Origin: Anaeromyxobacter sp.
GTDB taxonomy: Bacteria > Myxococcota > Myxococcia > Myxococcales > Anaeromyxobacteraceae
Reading direction: 5' to 3'
Assembly: GCA_020028115.1 (NCBI GenBank)
Contig: JAHWYA010000081.1
Location: 1 to 7,060 of the forward strand
Length of the DNA: 7,060 nucleotides
Both the position numbers and the translations under genes were made by a program. The stretch's first letter is position 1, and every line of letters begins with the position of its first letter. The notes under the pieces are model-generated. The model was not told the DNA's origin. It saw only the letters and a program-made list of their open reading frames with translations, and did not search any database. This document shows, in pieces, positions 1 to 5,262 of the stretch.

Positions 1-527
1 CCCGCCTCGGGCTCGGCGTCTCGCTGAACGCGAACGTCCTCACCGCCGGCAACACGTTCGGCACGTCCGTGTTCGATCCCCCGACGAGCCTCTACGTGCC
101 GTTCTACGTCGCCCCCAACGTCCGGATCGAGCCGCAGCTCGGGTGGATCTCGGTGACGGACGACGCGGACGACACGAAGGACTCCTCGTTCGCCCTCGGC
201 GTCGGCGTCGTCGTGCTGAAGCCGGTCGCGCAGGCGGCGAACCTCTACGGCGGCGTCCGCCTCGTCTCCACCTGGCTCAAGGACGAGACGCGCCTCGGCG
301 CGACGGTGCTGCGGAAGGACACCGAGCGGAACACGACGCTCGCCGCGGTCTTCGGCGGCGAGTACCTCCCGAGCCCGTGGTTCTCGGTCGGGGTCGAGGG
401 GCAGCTCGAGTACACCTCGGTGGGGGACGTGAAGCGCCTGGAGACCGGCGTCGCCAGCCGGACGATCCAGGGCGGCTCGGCGCGGGCGACGCAGGGCCTG
501 TTCTTCCTGCGCGTCTACTTCATGTAG
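1..527 (+). CDS. Outer-membrane beta-barrel protein, 3' part only
   Basis: The frame is open from the left edge (first full codon at base 3) to the TAG at 525-527, giving 174 visible codons before the stop. The start and any signal peptide lie outside the window; the GTG at 69 is only an internal codon. The visible protein alternates hydrophobic and polar residues in strand-length runs, for example SLYVPFYVAP, FALGVGVVVL, NLYGGVRLVSTW and WFSVGVEGQLEYTS. These are separated by short polar, Asp/Thr-rich turns, the pattern of an outer-membrane beta-barrel. It ends in a strand-like FFLRVYFM, with the terminal aromatic one residue from the end, broadly like a BAM-recognised last strand. I do not recognise a named family and cannot assign a substrate. 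The gene ends against the kinase gene coming from the other strand, from which it is now separated by the repeat-bounded block. I am fairly sure of the barrel class and unsure of the role. Confidence 0.72.
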   Translation, partial: RLGLGVSLNANVLTAGNTFGTSVFDPPTSLYVPFYVAPNVRIEPQLGWISVTDDADDTKDSSFALGVGVVVLKPVAQAANLYGGVRLVSTWLKDETRLGATVLRKDTERNTTLAAVFGGEYLPSPWFSVGVEGQLEYTSVGDVKRLETGVASRTIQGGSARATQGLFFLRVYFM

Positions 528-544
528 CGGCGCGCGCCCCGGGA

Positions 545-587
545 GCCGGGGCGGCGGGGAGGCGGACGCGGAAGGTCGTCCCCTCCC
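545..587. repeat. 43-bp direct repeat, left copy (extra histidine kinase 3' end)
   Basis: These 43 bases are identical, in the same orientation, to 2665-2707; the flanking bases differ on both sides (544 a against 2664 c, 588 g against 2708 c). The right copy is coding sequence of the kinase gene, for EGTTFRVRLPAAPA on the - strand. Read on the - strand from this left copy, the same frame continues as PGARAAT to a TGA at 520-522, overlapping the last codons of the beta-barrel gene. This looks like the original end of the kinase gene, separated from the rest by the intervening block. Confidence 0.9.
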
Positions 588-743
588 GGTGATGCCACAG
601 ATGATCGCTACGTCAACTCACCCCTCCCGCGCTGATCGCGTGGCACGACAACTCGCCCTCAGATCCGCGCGCTGCACCCACAGTCATGATCGCCCATCCC
701 GATCGGATCTCCTCCTTCGCCACCGCAAGTGCAACCCTCGTAC

Positions 744-917
744 AGTAGAGCTACCAACGGAACGATGGTCAACGGCAAGAAGGTCGACGAGGAGGTCCTC
801 TCCGGACTGGCGACACCATCCTCGTCGGCTCGACGGTCCTCAAGTCGATGTTCGAGGCGCACGGCCCCGTGGCGGCGGACCACGTTATCCGAGAGGTCGC
901 CCGGCGGCTCCGGGCAG
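744..917 (+). pseudogene. Collapsed remnant of an FHA-GGDEF signalling protein
   Basis: In one frame, bases 747-806 read RATNGTMVNGKKVDEEVLSG, matching the phosphothreonine-binding core of an FHA domain (usually STNGTxVNGxxV). After a frame change at about 806-809, bases 809-838 read GDTILVGSTVLK, the usual continuation of the same domain (GDxIxxGSTVLK). Directly after it, about 842-917 reads FEAHGPVAADHVIREVARRL, which aligns with the GGDEF-domain stretch NDTHGHAAGDxVLREVARRL. The roughly 90 residues normally lying between these parts, including the start of the GGDEF domain, are missing, and the GGDEF signature itself never appears. FHA-GGDEF fusions are known in myxobacteria. This is a broken fragment with a frameshift and an internal deletion and cannot encode a working cyclase. 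The family call is by motif only. Confidence 0.6.
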
Positions 918-1212
918 CACGGTGTGGGCCACGTCGAGCCAGGGCCTGCACACGACGACGGACGGAGCGACCTGGACGAAGCGGCTCGTGCAGTACGCGG
1001 ACCTCCTCGCGCAGCCGGGGGAGCTCTATTCCGCGTCGCTCTTCGGCCCCGTCGAGCTGTCGCGCGACGGCGGCGCGACGTTCGTGCCCGTCGGGACCGG
1101 GCTGTACGGCCGCTCCACGCGGTGCCTCTCGGACGTGCCGGGCACGCCGGACGAGATCTATGTCGGGACGAGCTGGGGGAGCGTGTTCAAGACGACGAGC
1201 GGGGGAGAATAG
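913..1212 (+). pseudogene. C-terminal fragment of a BNR/Asp-box beta-propeller protein
   Basis: From about 913 to the TAG at 1210-1212 the frame reads GSTVWATSSQGLHTTTDGATW and, later, ELSRDGGATFVPVGTGL and YVGTSWGSVFKTTSGGE. The motifs TTDGATW and SRDGGATF are Asp-box (BNR) repeats of the S-x-D-x-G-x-T-W type, found in sialidase-like and Ycf48-like propellers. Only about 99 residues with two or three repeats remain, whereas a whole propeller needs several hundred. The open frame does extend upstream to 589, but that part does not look like a propeller and overlaps the FHA-GGDEF debris in another frame. The natural stop followed at once by a terminator hairpin suggests that the original 3' end is preserved and the 5' part was lost. 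A short expressed protein is possible but unlikely. Confidence 0.6.
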
Positions 1213-1233
1213 GGCCCTCCCGGGGGGCCCTTT
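1211..1233 (+). terminator. Intrinsic terminator after the BNR fragment
   Basis: AGGGCCC at 1211-1217 and GGGCCCT at 1225-1231 are perfect inverted repeats around a 7-base loop, followed by a short T run (1231-1233). The hairpin overlaps the stop codon of the propeller fragment and lies just before the promoter of the toxin-antitoxin pair, so it would insulate that module from upstream transcription. The T tract is short, as is common in GC-rich genomes. Confidence 0.6.
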
Positions 1234-1267
1234 GCAACCCAGGTAGCGCGGTGCTACCGTTACTTTC
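1232..1267 (+). promoter_or_regulatory. Toxin-antitoxin promoter with overlapping operator palindrome
   Basis: TTGCAA at 1232-1237 and TACCGT at 1255-1260 are spaced by 17 bp, as in a sigma-70-type promoter. The perfect inverted repeat GGTAGC-gcggt-GCTACC (1242-1258) covers the spacer and the first bases of the -10 element, so a dimeric repressor bound there would block RNA polymerase. This is where an autoregulating ribbon-helix-helix antitoxin would be expected to bind. A start point about 7 bases after the -10 falls at 1267-1268, on the antitoxin ATG itself, and no Shine-Dalgarno sequence precedes that ATG, so the transcript is probably leaderless. All of this is sequence-based inference. 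Confidence 0.5.
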
Positions 1268-1642
1268 ATGGGACAGCCTGTGAAGCTCTCCGACAACCTC
1301 ATGCTCGACGCCCGCCTCGTCGCCGAGGAGTCCGAGCGTTCCATCGCCGGCCAGATCGAGTACTGGGCTCGCCTGGGCCGCGCGATCGAAGCCGCCGTGC
1401 GCCCCTCCACCGCCCTCAAGCTGAAGCGTCGCCAGCCGGTACCTCTCCTCTCAGAGCGGCTCAACGACATCGACACGCCCGCGGGGCGCGCGCGCTCAGC
1501 CGCCGGCCTCGCATCCGCTCCGTACCCCCGTTTCTCGTCCGCGCCCGGCCGCCCCGGCCTCGTCCTGAAGATCGACGAGGACGGCAAGCGCACGGTCGGC
1601 CGCTTAATCAAGCGGACCTTCACGCCAGTCAAGGACCACTGA
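1268..1642 (+). CDS. ParD-like ribbon-helix-helix antitoxin
   Basis: This 124-residue protein has an N-terminal ribbon-helix-helix layout. A short strand (PVKLSD, residues 4-9) is followed by a helix (about 10-23) and a second helix (about 25-45) containing the characteristic SIAGQIEYWARLGRAIE. That stretch matches the ParD-like antitoxin family formerly called DUF3423 (PF11903), recognised here by eye. A proline-rich middle (about 46-95) leads to a basic C-terminal segment (GLVLKIDEDGKRTVGRLIKR, about 98-117), probably the toxin-binding part. The expected role is to dimerise, bind the operator palindrome just upstream, repress the operon, and neutralise the product of the next gene. It is the first gene of a two-gene unit; the toxin ATG follows its stop after 25 bp. 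The ATG at 1268 has no Shine-Dalgarno sequence and probably sits at the transcript's 5' end. The gene looks full length. Confidence 0.75.
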   Translation: MGQPVKLSDNLMLDARLVAEESERSIAGQIEYWARLGRAIEAAVRPSTALKLKRRQPVPLLSERLNDIDTPAGRARSAAGLASAPYPRFSSAPGRPGLVLKIDEDGKRTVGRLIKRTFTPVKDH

Positions 1643-1667
1643 GCCCTCCTCTCCCGGCGCTCCCGCG

Positions 1668-2267
1668 ATGACGTCTCTCGTGGACACCCTGCCGCTCGAC
1701 CGGCGCCCGGTCGTCATCGCGATCGCCGGCCCGAACGGCGCCGGCAAGACGACCTTCTATCGGCTTCACCTCGCCGAGCTCGGGTTCCGCTACATCAACG
1801 CTGACGACCTCGCGCGCGAGCTCGAGGCGACCGCGTACGAGGCGGCCGACCTCGCCGCCCAGGTCCGCACCGCACTCGTCACCGAGAAGCAGAGCTTCGT
1901 CTTCGAGACGGTGTTCTCGGACCCGGCCGGCGACAAGCTCGCCTTCCTGACGAACGCCGCCGCCCAGGGCTACACCGTCATCCTCTGCTTCATCGGCCTC
2001 CCCGACGTCGCCACCTCGGAAGCCCGCGTCGTCCACCGCGTCCTGAGCGGCGGCCACGACGTTCCGACGGAGAAGCTCGAGGCCCGCTTCCCTCGCACCC
2101 TCGGGAATCTCCGGCGCGCGGTCCGCGAGCTCCCGCACGTCTTCCTCTACGACAACTGCGACGCCGACCATCCCTTTCGTGCCGTCGCAACGTTCCAGCG
2201 CGGCACGCTCGTACATGCGAGCGAGCCCGTTCCGGCGTGGGCGCAGGACCTCGTCAAGCCGCAGTAG
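1668..2267 (+). CDS. Zeta-toxin-like P-loop kinase (toxin of the pair)
   Basis: This 199-residue P-loop kinase belongs to the small zeta-toxin-like group (COG4185-type predicted ATPases). Walker A is GPNGAGKTT at residues 21-29 (Lys27). YINADDLARE (42-51) places an Asp (Asp46) where zeta kinases have their catalytic base. FVFETVFSDP (77-86) matches the substrate-side loop, and R-VLSGGHDVP followed by RFPRTLGNL (about 124-148) is the lid motif conserved in the family. Zeta toxins studied so far phosphorylate UDP-N-acetylated sugars and block cell-wall synthesis; whether this small version uses the same substrate cannot be told from sequence. All core motifs are intact. Its partner is a ParD-like protein rather than the usual epsilon or PezA antitoxin. 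No good ribosome-binding site precedes ATG 1668, so coupling to antitoxin translation is plausible. A housekeeping kinase is the alternative, but the gene order favours a toxin. Confidence 0.75.
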   Translation: MTSLVDTLPLDRRPVVIAIAGPNGAGKTTFYRLHLAELGFRYINADDLARELEATAYEAADLAAQVRTALVTEKQSFVFETVFSDPAGDKLAFLTNAAAQGYTVILCFIGLPDVATSEARVVHRVLSGGHDVPTEKLEARFPRTLGNLRRAVRELPHVFLYDNCDADHPFRAVATFQRGTLVHASEPVPAWAQDLVKPQ

Positions 2268-2296
2268 CCCCGCCCCACGCTCGACACCACCGGTCC

Positions 2297-2341
2297 GGCT
2301 GCGCCGCGCCGCCCGCTTAGGCGTGGCGGCGCGGTGCCGCC
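2297..2341. terminator. Strong hairpin after the toxin gene, probable terminator
   Basis: The arm GCGCCGCGCCGCC at 2301-2313 pairs with GGCGGCGCGGTGC at 2325-2337 (one G-T pair). An inner CGC-ttag-GCG (2314-2323) and outer GGC/GCC (2297-2299, 2339-2341) extend the stem to about 19 pairs with one bulge and one mismatch. It lies 29 bases after the toxin stop and 21 bases before the next gene start, so it most likely ends the toxin-antitoxin transcript. The T tract after it is poor, so a structured leader of the next gene is an alternative reading. Confidence 0.5.
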
Positions 2342-2362
2342 TGTTCCCCTCGGAGGAGCCCG

Positions 2363-2664
2363 ATGGCGTCCACGGCCAAGAAGAAGAAGCCCAATCGCAA
2401 GGCGACCGCGATCACTCAGAGCGCGCCCCTTCGCGCTCGCGGCCTCGATCAAGGAGCACGGGCTGCAGCAGGCGATCAAGCTGCGCCCGAAGGGCGAGCG
2501 CACCCTCGCGCCCGAGCTCCGGAAGGCCCTCTACAAGCAGGAGGTCACGCTCACGGGCGCGTTCCTCATCGCTCGCGGCATCCCGACCGAGCTCCAGGTC
2601 GTGCGAAGCGCGCAGGAGGTCGCGCTCCTCGGTGAGCTTCTGATGCGAGCAGCGTCGTTATTGC
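2363..2664 (+). pseudogene. Small unknown gene, frameshifted and cut at the right repeat
   Basis: ATG 2363 follows a good ribosome-binding site (GGAGGA at 2352-2357) and begins MASTAKKKKPNRKATAITQSAP. At the C run 2426-2429 this frame degenerates into Ala/Arg/Gly-rich nonsense, ending at TGA 2633-2635. The +1 frame from 2430 carries protein-like sequence: FALAASIKEHGLQQAIKLRP, then ELRKALYKQEVTLTGAFLIA and LQVVRSAQEVALLGELL. Dropping one C joins the two parts into a plausible basic N-tail with helical body. This is either a disabling one-base insertion or, less likely, programmed +1 slippage on CCC-C. The second frame meets no stop before it enters the 43-bp repeat and then the antisense of the kinase gene, so the natural 3' end is missing. 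I do not recognise the family and assign no function. Confidence 0.55.
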
Positions 2665-3968
2665 GCCGGGGCGGCGGGGAGGCGGACGCGGAAGGTCGTC
2701 CCCTCCCCCGCCCCGCTCGCCGCGGAGACGTCGCCGCCGTGCGCCTCGGCGATCCGCTTGGCGAGCGCGAGCCCGAGCCCGGTCCCCCCCGTCCCGCGAG
2801 CGCGGCTGCGGTCGGTCCGGAAGAACGGCGTGAAGAGCCGGGGCAGGTCCTCCGGCGCGATCCCGATCCCGCGGTCTCGCACCTCGAGCACCGCACCGCC
2901 CCCGTCCGGGCGCACCGAGAGCGCCACCGGCGAGGGCGGCTCCGAGTACTTCGCCGCGTTGTCGAGGAGGTTCGCGACGAGCCGGCGGAGCAGCGCCGCG
3001 TCGCCGCGGAGCGGCGGCAGGCCAGCGGCGACGTCGAGCTCGAGCGCCCGGCCCTCGTGCGACGCCCGGAACCGGTCCGCGGCCTCGCGCGCGACGGCGC
3101 CGAGGTCGACCGGCCGGTCGTCGACGCGGAGCGCCGCGGCGCCCCGCACCTCCAGGCGCGCGGCGGCGAGCACGTCCTCGACGAGGCCGTCGAGCTCGGC
3201 GAGGTCCTGCCCGATCTCGCCGAGGTAGCGCCGGGCGCGCTCGAGGTCCCCCTCGGCCGCGAGCTCGAGGGCGACGCGGATGCGCGCGAGCGGCGTGCGC
3301 AGCTCGTGCGACACGTTCGCGAGGAGCTCGCGCTCCCCCTTCACGAGCGCCTCGAGGCGGGCCGCCATCTCGTCGAACGCGCGCCCGAGCTCCCCGAGCT
3401 CGCCCCGGGCGCGGACGTTCGCGCGGGCGGAGAGGTCCCCCTCCCCGAGGGCGCGGGCGGCGACCGTGAGCCGCTCGACCGGCGCCGCGATGGAGCGCGC
3501 GAGCGGGAACGACGCGAGCGCGAGCGCGACGAGCACCGCGCCGATGAAGAAGAGCCCGCGCGCGGGATCGTGCGGGGCCGAGTGGACGACGACGGTGCCC
3601 CCGTCGCGGAGTCGAACGTTCCAGGCGAAGCGGTGCCCGCCGGCCCGCGGCGCCGGCACCGGCTCCGGCTCCGGCGCGCTCGTCGCGAGGAGCCGCCCGT
3701 CGGCCGCGTAGACCGAGGCCTCGACGCCGAACGCCTCCTTCACGCGCGCGAGCTCCCGCTCGAGGCCGGCCGGGTCGCCGGTGAGCTCCGCGATCCGGTC
3801 CGCCGCGTAGCGCGCCGGCGGCCCGCCGGGGCCCCACTCGGCCCCGCGTCGCAGCGCGAACCCGACCGCCGCGACCGCGAGCCCGACGAGGACGAGGAGC
3901 ATCACGCCATGCAGGTAGATGCGCCAGAAGAGCGGGCCGTGCCCGCGGCGCCCGCGGGAGGCGGTCAC
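2658..3968 (-). CDS. Sensor histidine kinase (HAMP, HisKA, HATPase), envelope stress type
   Basis: This 436-residue inner-membrane kinase has a first membrane segment at about 13-39, a periplasmic sensor region at about 40-138 and a second membrane segment at about 139-157. A HAMP linker spans about 158-211. The dimerisation helix has the H-box LLANVSHELRTPL with phospho-accepting His221. The ATP-binding domain shows the N-box NLLDNAAKY (333-341), G1 DRGIGI (365-370), the F-box FTPFFR (379-384) and G2 GTGGTGLGL (392-400). This is the CpxA/EnvZ-like architecture, and the expected partner is the regulator encoded just upstream. The GTG start overlaps the regulator stop by four bases (GTGA), with GGGGAGG a few bases before it, so the two are translationally coupled. 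The C-terminus differs from what the left repeat predicts: ...AAPAQ instead of ...AAPAPGARAAT. The change lies after the last strand of the ATPase fold, so activity is probably kept. The ligand is unknown. Confidence 0.93.
   Translation of the reverse strand: MTASRGRRGHGPLFWRIYLHGVMLLVLVGLAVAAVGFALRRGAEWGPGGPPARYAADRIAELTGDPAGLERELARVKEAFGVEASVYAADGRLLATSAPEPEPVPAPRAGGHRFAWNVRLRDGGTVVVHSAPHDPARGLFFIGAVLVALALASFPLARSIAAPVERLTVAARALGEGDLSARANVRARGELGELGRAFDEMAARLEALVKGERELLANVSHELRTPLARIRVALELAAEGDLERARRYLGEIGQDLAELDGLVEDVLAAARLEVRGAAALRVDDRPVDLGAVAREAADRFRASHEGRALELDVAAGLPPLRGDAALLRRLVANLLDNAAKYSEPPSPVALSVRPDGGGAVLEVRDRGIGIAPEDLPRLFTPFFRTDRSRARGTGGTGLGLALAKRIAEAHGGDVSAASGAGEGTTFRVRLPAAPAQ
2665..2707. 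repeat. 43-bp direct repeat, right copy (inside the kinase gene)
   Basis: Identical to 545-587. It forms kinase codons for EGTTFRVRLPAAPA, the last strand of the ATPase domain. Beyond the repeat the current gene adds only a single Gln codon before its TAA (2658-2660), so the present C-terminus comes from sequence of the inserted block. Confidence 0.9.
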
Positions 3969-4666
3969 TCCGCCTCCCCCGCGAGGAGGTACCCCGCGCC
4001 GCGCACCGTCTTGATGAGCCGCGGCCGCTTGGGATCGTCGCCGAGCTTCTGCCGCAGGCGCGAGACGTGGACGTCGATCGAGCGGTCGAAGGCGTCCTCG
4101 GCGCTCCCCTTCGCGAGCTCCATGAGCTGCTCGCGGGCGAGCACCCGCCCCGCGCGCCGGGCGAGGGCGTGGAGGAGCGCGAACTCGTACCCGGTGAGCG
4201 CGACCTCCCGCCCGTCGAGCGTCACGCGGCGGGCGGCGGGGTCGATCACCAGCCCGCCGACGCGGACCGCCTCGTTCGCCGGGCCCGCCTTCCCCCGCGC
4301 CCGCCGGACCACCGCCCGGATCCGGGCGAGGAGCTCGCGCGGCGAGTAGGGCTTCGCGAGGTAGTCGTCCGCGCCGAGCTCGAGCCCCATCACCCGGTCC
4401 GCCTCCTCGCCGCGCGCGGTGAGGACGACGATGGGGACGTCGGAGCGGGCCCGGACCTCGCGGCAGACCTCGAGGCCGTCCTTCCCCGGGAGCATGAGAT
4501 CGAGGAGGACGGCGTCGTACCGTCCCGTGAGCGCCTCGTCCCGCCCCTTCCGCCCGTCGCCCACGTGCACGACCGCGATGCCGTGGCCCTCGAGGTACTC
4601 GCGGGTCAGCGTCGCGAGCCTGTGGTCGTCCTCCACGAGGAGGACGAGGAGCGGGGTCGCCGGCAT
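3965..4666 (-). CDS. OmpR/CpxR-family response regulator
   Basis: This 233-residue protein has a receiver domain (about 6-120) followed by a winged-helix DNA-binding domain (about 133-230). Acidic-pocket residues are Glu12-Asp13-Asp14, the phosphorylated residue is Asp56 in LLDLMLPGKDG, and the switch residues are Thr83 and Lys105 (in LAKPY). The effector domain carries LTGYEFALLHALARRAGRVL and the recognition region DVHVSRLRQKLGDD, ending RLIKTVRGAGYLL, as in the OmpR subfamily. It should be phosphorylated by the overlapping downstream kinase and probably controls the operon itself. I chose ATG 4666; another in-frame ATG at 4678 adds four residues, and neither has a convincing ribosome-binding site. 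The frame stays open back to an ATG at 4801, but that extension only translates hexanucleotide repeats (WTWTWT, poly-Thr) and is very unlikely to be real. Confidence 0.92.
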   Translation of the reverse strand: MPATPLLVLLVEDDHRLATLTREYLEGHGIAVVHVGDGRKGRDEALTGRYDAVLLDLMLPGKDGLEVCREVRARSDVPIVVLTARGEEADRVMGLELGADDYLAKPYSPRELLARIRAVVRRARGKAGPANEAVRVGGLVIDPAARRVTLDGREVALTGYEFALLHALARRAGRVLAREQLMELAKGSAEDAFDRSIDVHVSRLRQKLGDDPKRPRLIKTVRGAGYLLAGEAE

Positions 4667-4688
4667 GGAGGAGATCATAACGTGCAAC

Positions 4689-4730
4689 GTGGTCGTGGTC
4701 GTGGTCGTGGTCGTGGGCGTGGTCGTGGTC
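4689..4730. repeat. Hexanucleotide tandem repeat, seven GTGGTC units
   Basis: Seven 6-bp units lie head to tail on the + strand; the fifth has one change (GTGGGC). The tract lies in the gap between the Spy-like gene and the response-regulator start, within the presumed operon transcript. Copy-number changes would alter the gap in 6-bp steps without shifting any frame. Confidence 0.9.
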
Positions 4731-4760
4731 GCGAGCCCGAACCGCTCGTGTTCAGCTCCC

Positions 4761-4787
4761 GTCCACGTCCACGTCCACGTCCACGTC
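4761..4787. repeat. Hexanucleotide tandem repeat, four and a half GTCCAC units
   Basis: Four GTCCAC units plus GTC lie on the + strand (GTGGAC on the transcribed strand), 30 bp from the other tract. On the operon RNA, GUGGAC units can pair with GACCAC units of the other tract in five of every six positions, so the two tracts could form a long imperfect hairpin between the first two genes of the operon. Confidence 0.88.
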
Positions 4788-4807
4788 TCCCGGCGCTCCA
4801 CGCCTCG

Positions 4808-5260
4808 CTACCGGTGCCACCGCTCGATCTTCTTCGTCAGCTTCGCGCGCTGCTCCGGCGTGAGGACGCCGTGCACCTCGACCCCGGCGTCCACCGCCTC
4901 GTGCCCGAGCTTGCGGAGCGCCTCGACGCGGGCGTCGACGAGCGCGTGGAGCTTCGTCCGGTCCGGCGCGTCCGCCTTCCACTCGGCGAGGAGCGCGGCG
5001 CGCGCCTCGTCGTGGCCGGCGTGGGCGTCCTTGCCGGCGGCGAGCAGCCGGTCCTTCAGCGCGTGGACGCGCGCGCGCTGGTCGGGCGTCGCGTCGAGGT
5101 CGTCGAGCGCGTCGTCCACCCGGTCCGTGACGAACGCCGCCAGCTGCGCGGGGTCGCGGCCGTGGCCGTGACCGCCGCAGCCGCCTCGGAACCCGGTCAG
5201 CGCCACCACCCCGATCACCGCGACGAGCGCGACCGCGAGACCACCGAAGCGCTTCCTCAT
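4808..5260 (-). CDS. Spy/CpxP-like periplasmic stress or metal-sensor protein
   Basis: This 150-residue protein has an N-terminal export signal: basic MRKR followed by a hydrophobic stretch at about 8-24. A Gly/His-rich segment (GGCGGHGHGR, 26-35) could bind metal; Cys28 lacks a clear lipobox. The rest is charged and helical and carries two LTxxQ-type motifs, ATPDQ (57-61) and LTPEQ (133-137), the hallmark of the Spy/CpxP/ZraP family. Members act in the periplasm as chaperones or as brakes on a neighbouring sensor kinase, often linked to copper, zinc or misfolded-protein stress. As the first gene before a response regulator and kinase on the same strand, it probably tunes that kinase by feedback, as CpxP does with CpxA in enterobacteria. 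The ATG has a strong ribosome-binding site. The exact stimulus cannot be told; the His-rich N-terminus hints at metals. Confidence 0.83.
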   Translation of the reverse strand: MRKRFGGLAVALVAVIGVVALTGFRGGCGGHGHGRDPAQLAAFVTDRVDDALDDLDATPDQRARVHALKDRLLAAGKDAHAGHDEARAALLAEWKADAPDRTKLHALVDARVEALRKLGHEAVDAGVEVHGVLTPEQRAKLTKKIERWHR

Positions 5261-5262
5261 GT

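Larger units (their letters stand above)
545..2707. mobile_element. Repeat-bounded block carrying a toxin-antitoxin module
   Basis: The two 43-bp identical direct repeats lie 2,120 bp apart and sit exactly at the 3' end of the histidine kinase gene. Between them lie fragments of unrelated genes (FHA-GGDEF, BNR propeller), an intact antitoxin-kinase pair, and a small gene whose reading frame runs into the right repeat without a stop. Together this indicates insertion into, or recombination at, the kinase 3' end, leaving one repeat at each edge. A 43-bp duplication is much longer than usual transposase target duplications and closer in size to an attachment-site core. However, no integrase, transposase or terminal inverted repeat is visible, so movement in trans, loss of the recombinase, or a non-site-specific duplication are all possible. 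Bases 588-743 show no recognisable coding or RNA feature. Confidence 0.6.

Noticed and set aside
588..743. Possible tRNA or small RNA gene at the left edge of the block.
   Set aside because: I could find no cloverleaf arms, TPsiC-like motif or promoter-terminator pair; it appears to be non-coding debris.
769..1632. 287-codon open frame on the - strand across the propeller fragment and antitoxin.
   Set aside because: It is Arg-rich with no recognisable motif, and the + strand has a clear family match, a promoter and a terminator here.
545..2707. The block as a classic insertion sequence or composite transposon.
   Set aside because: There is no transposase, no terminal inverted repeats, and the 43-bp duplication is much longer than usual target duplications.
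2334..4349. 671-codon open frame on the + strand.
   Set aside because: Beyond about 2665 it is the antisense of the histidine kinase and regulator genes and is Arg/Glu/Pro-rich, as expected from GC-rich shadow frames. Only its 2430-2664 part looks protein-like, and that is described under the frameshifted gene.
4689..4787. Possible CRISPR-like repeats.
   Set aside because: The units are 6 bp and directly adjacent with no spacers, so this is a simple tandem repeat.
4667..4801. N-terminal extension of the response regulator from ATG 4801.
   Set aside because: It encodes only repeat-derived Trp-Thr and poly-Thr and has no ribosome-binding site; receiver domains start where ATG 4666 places the start.
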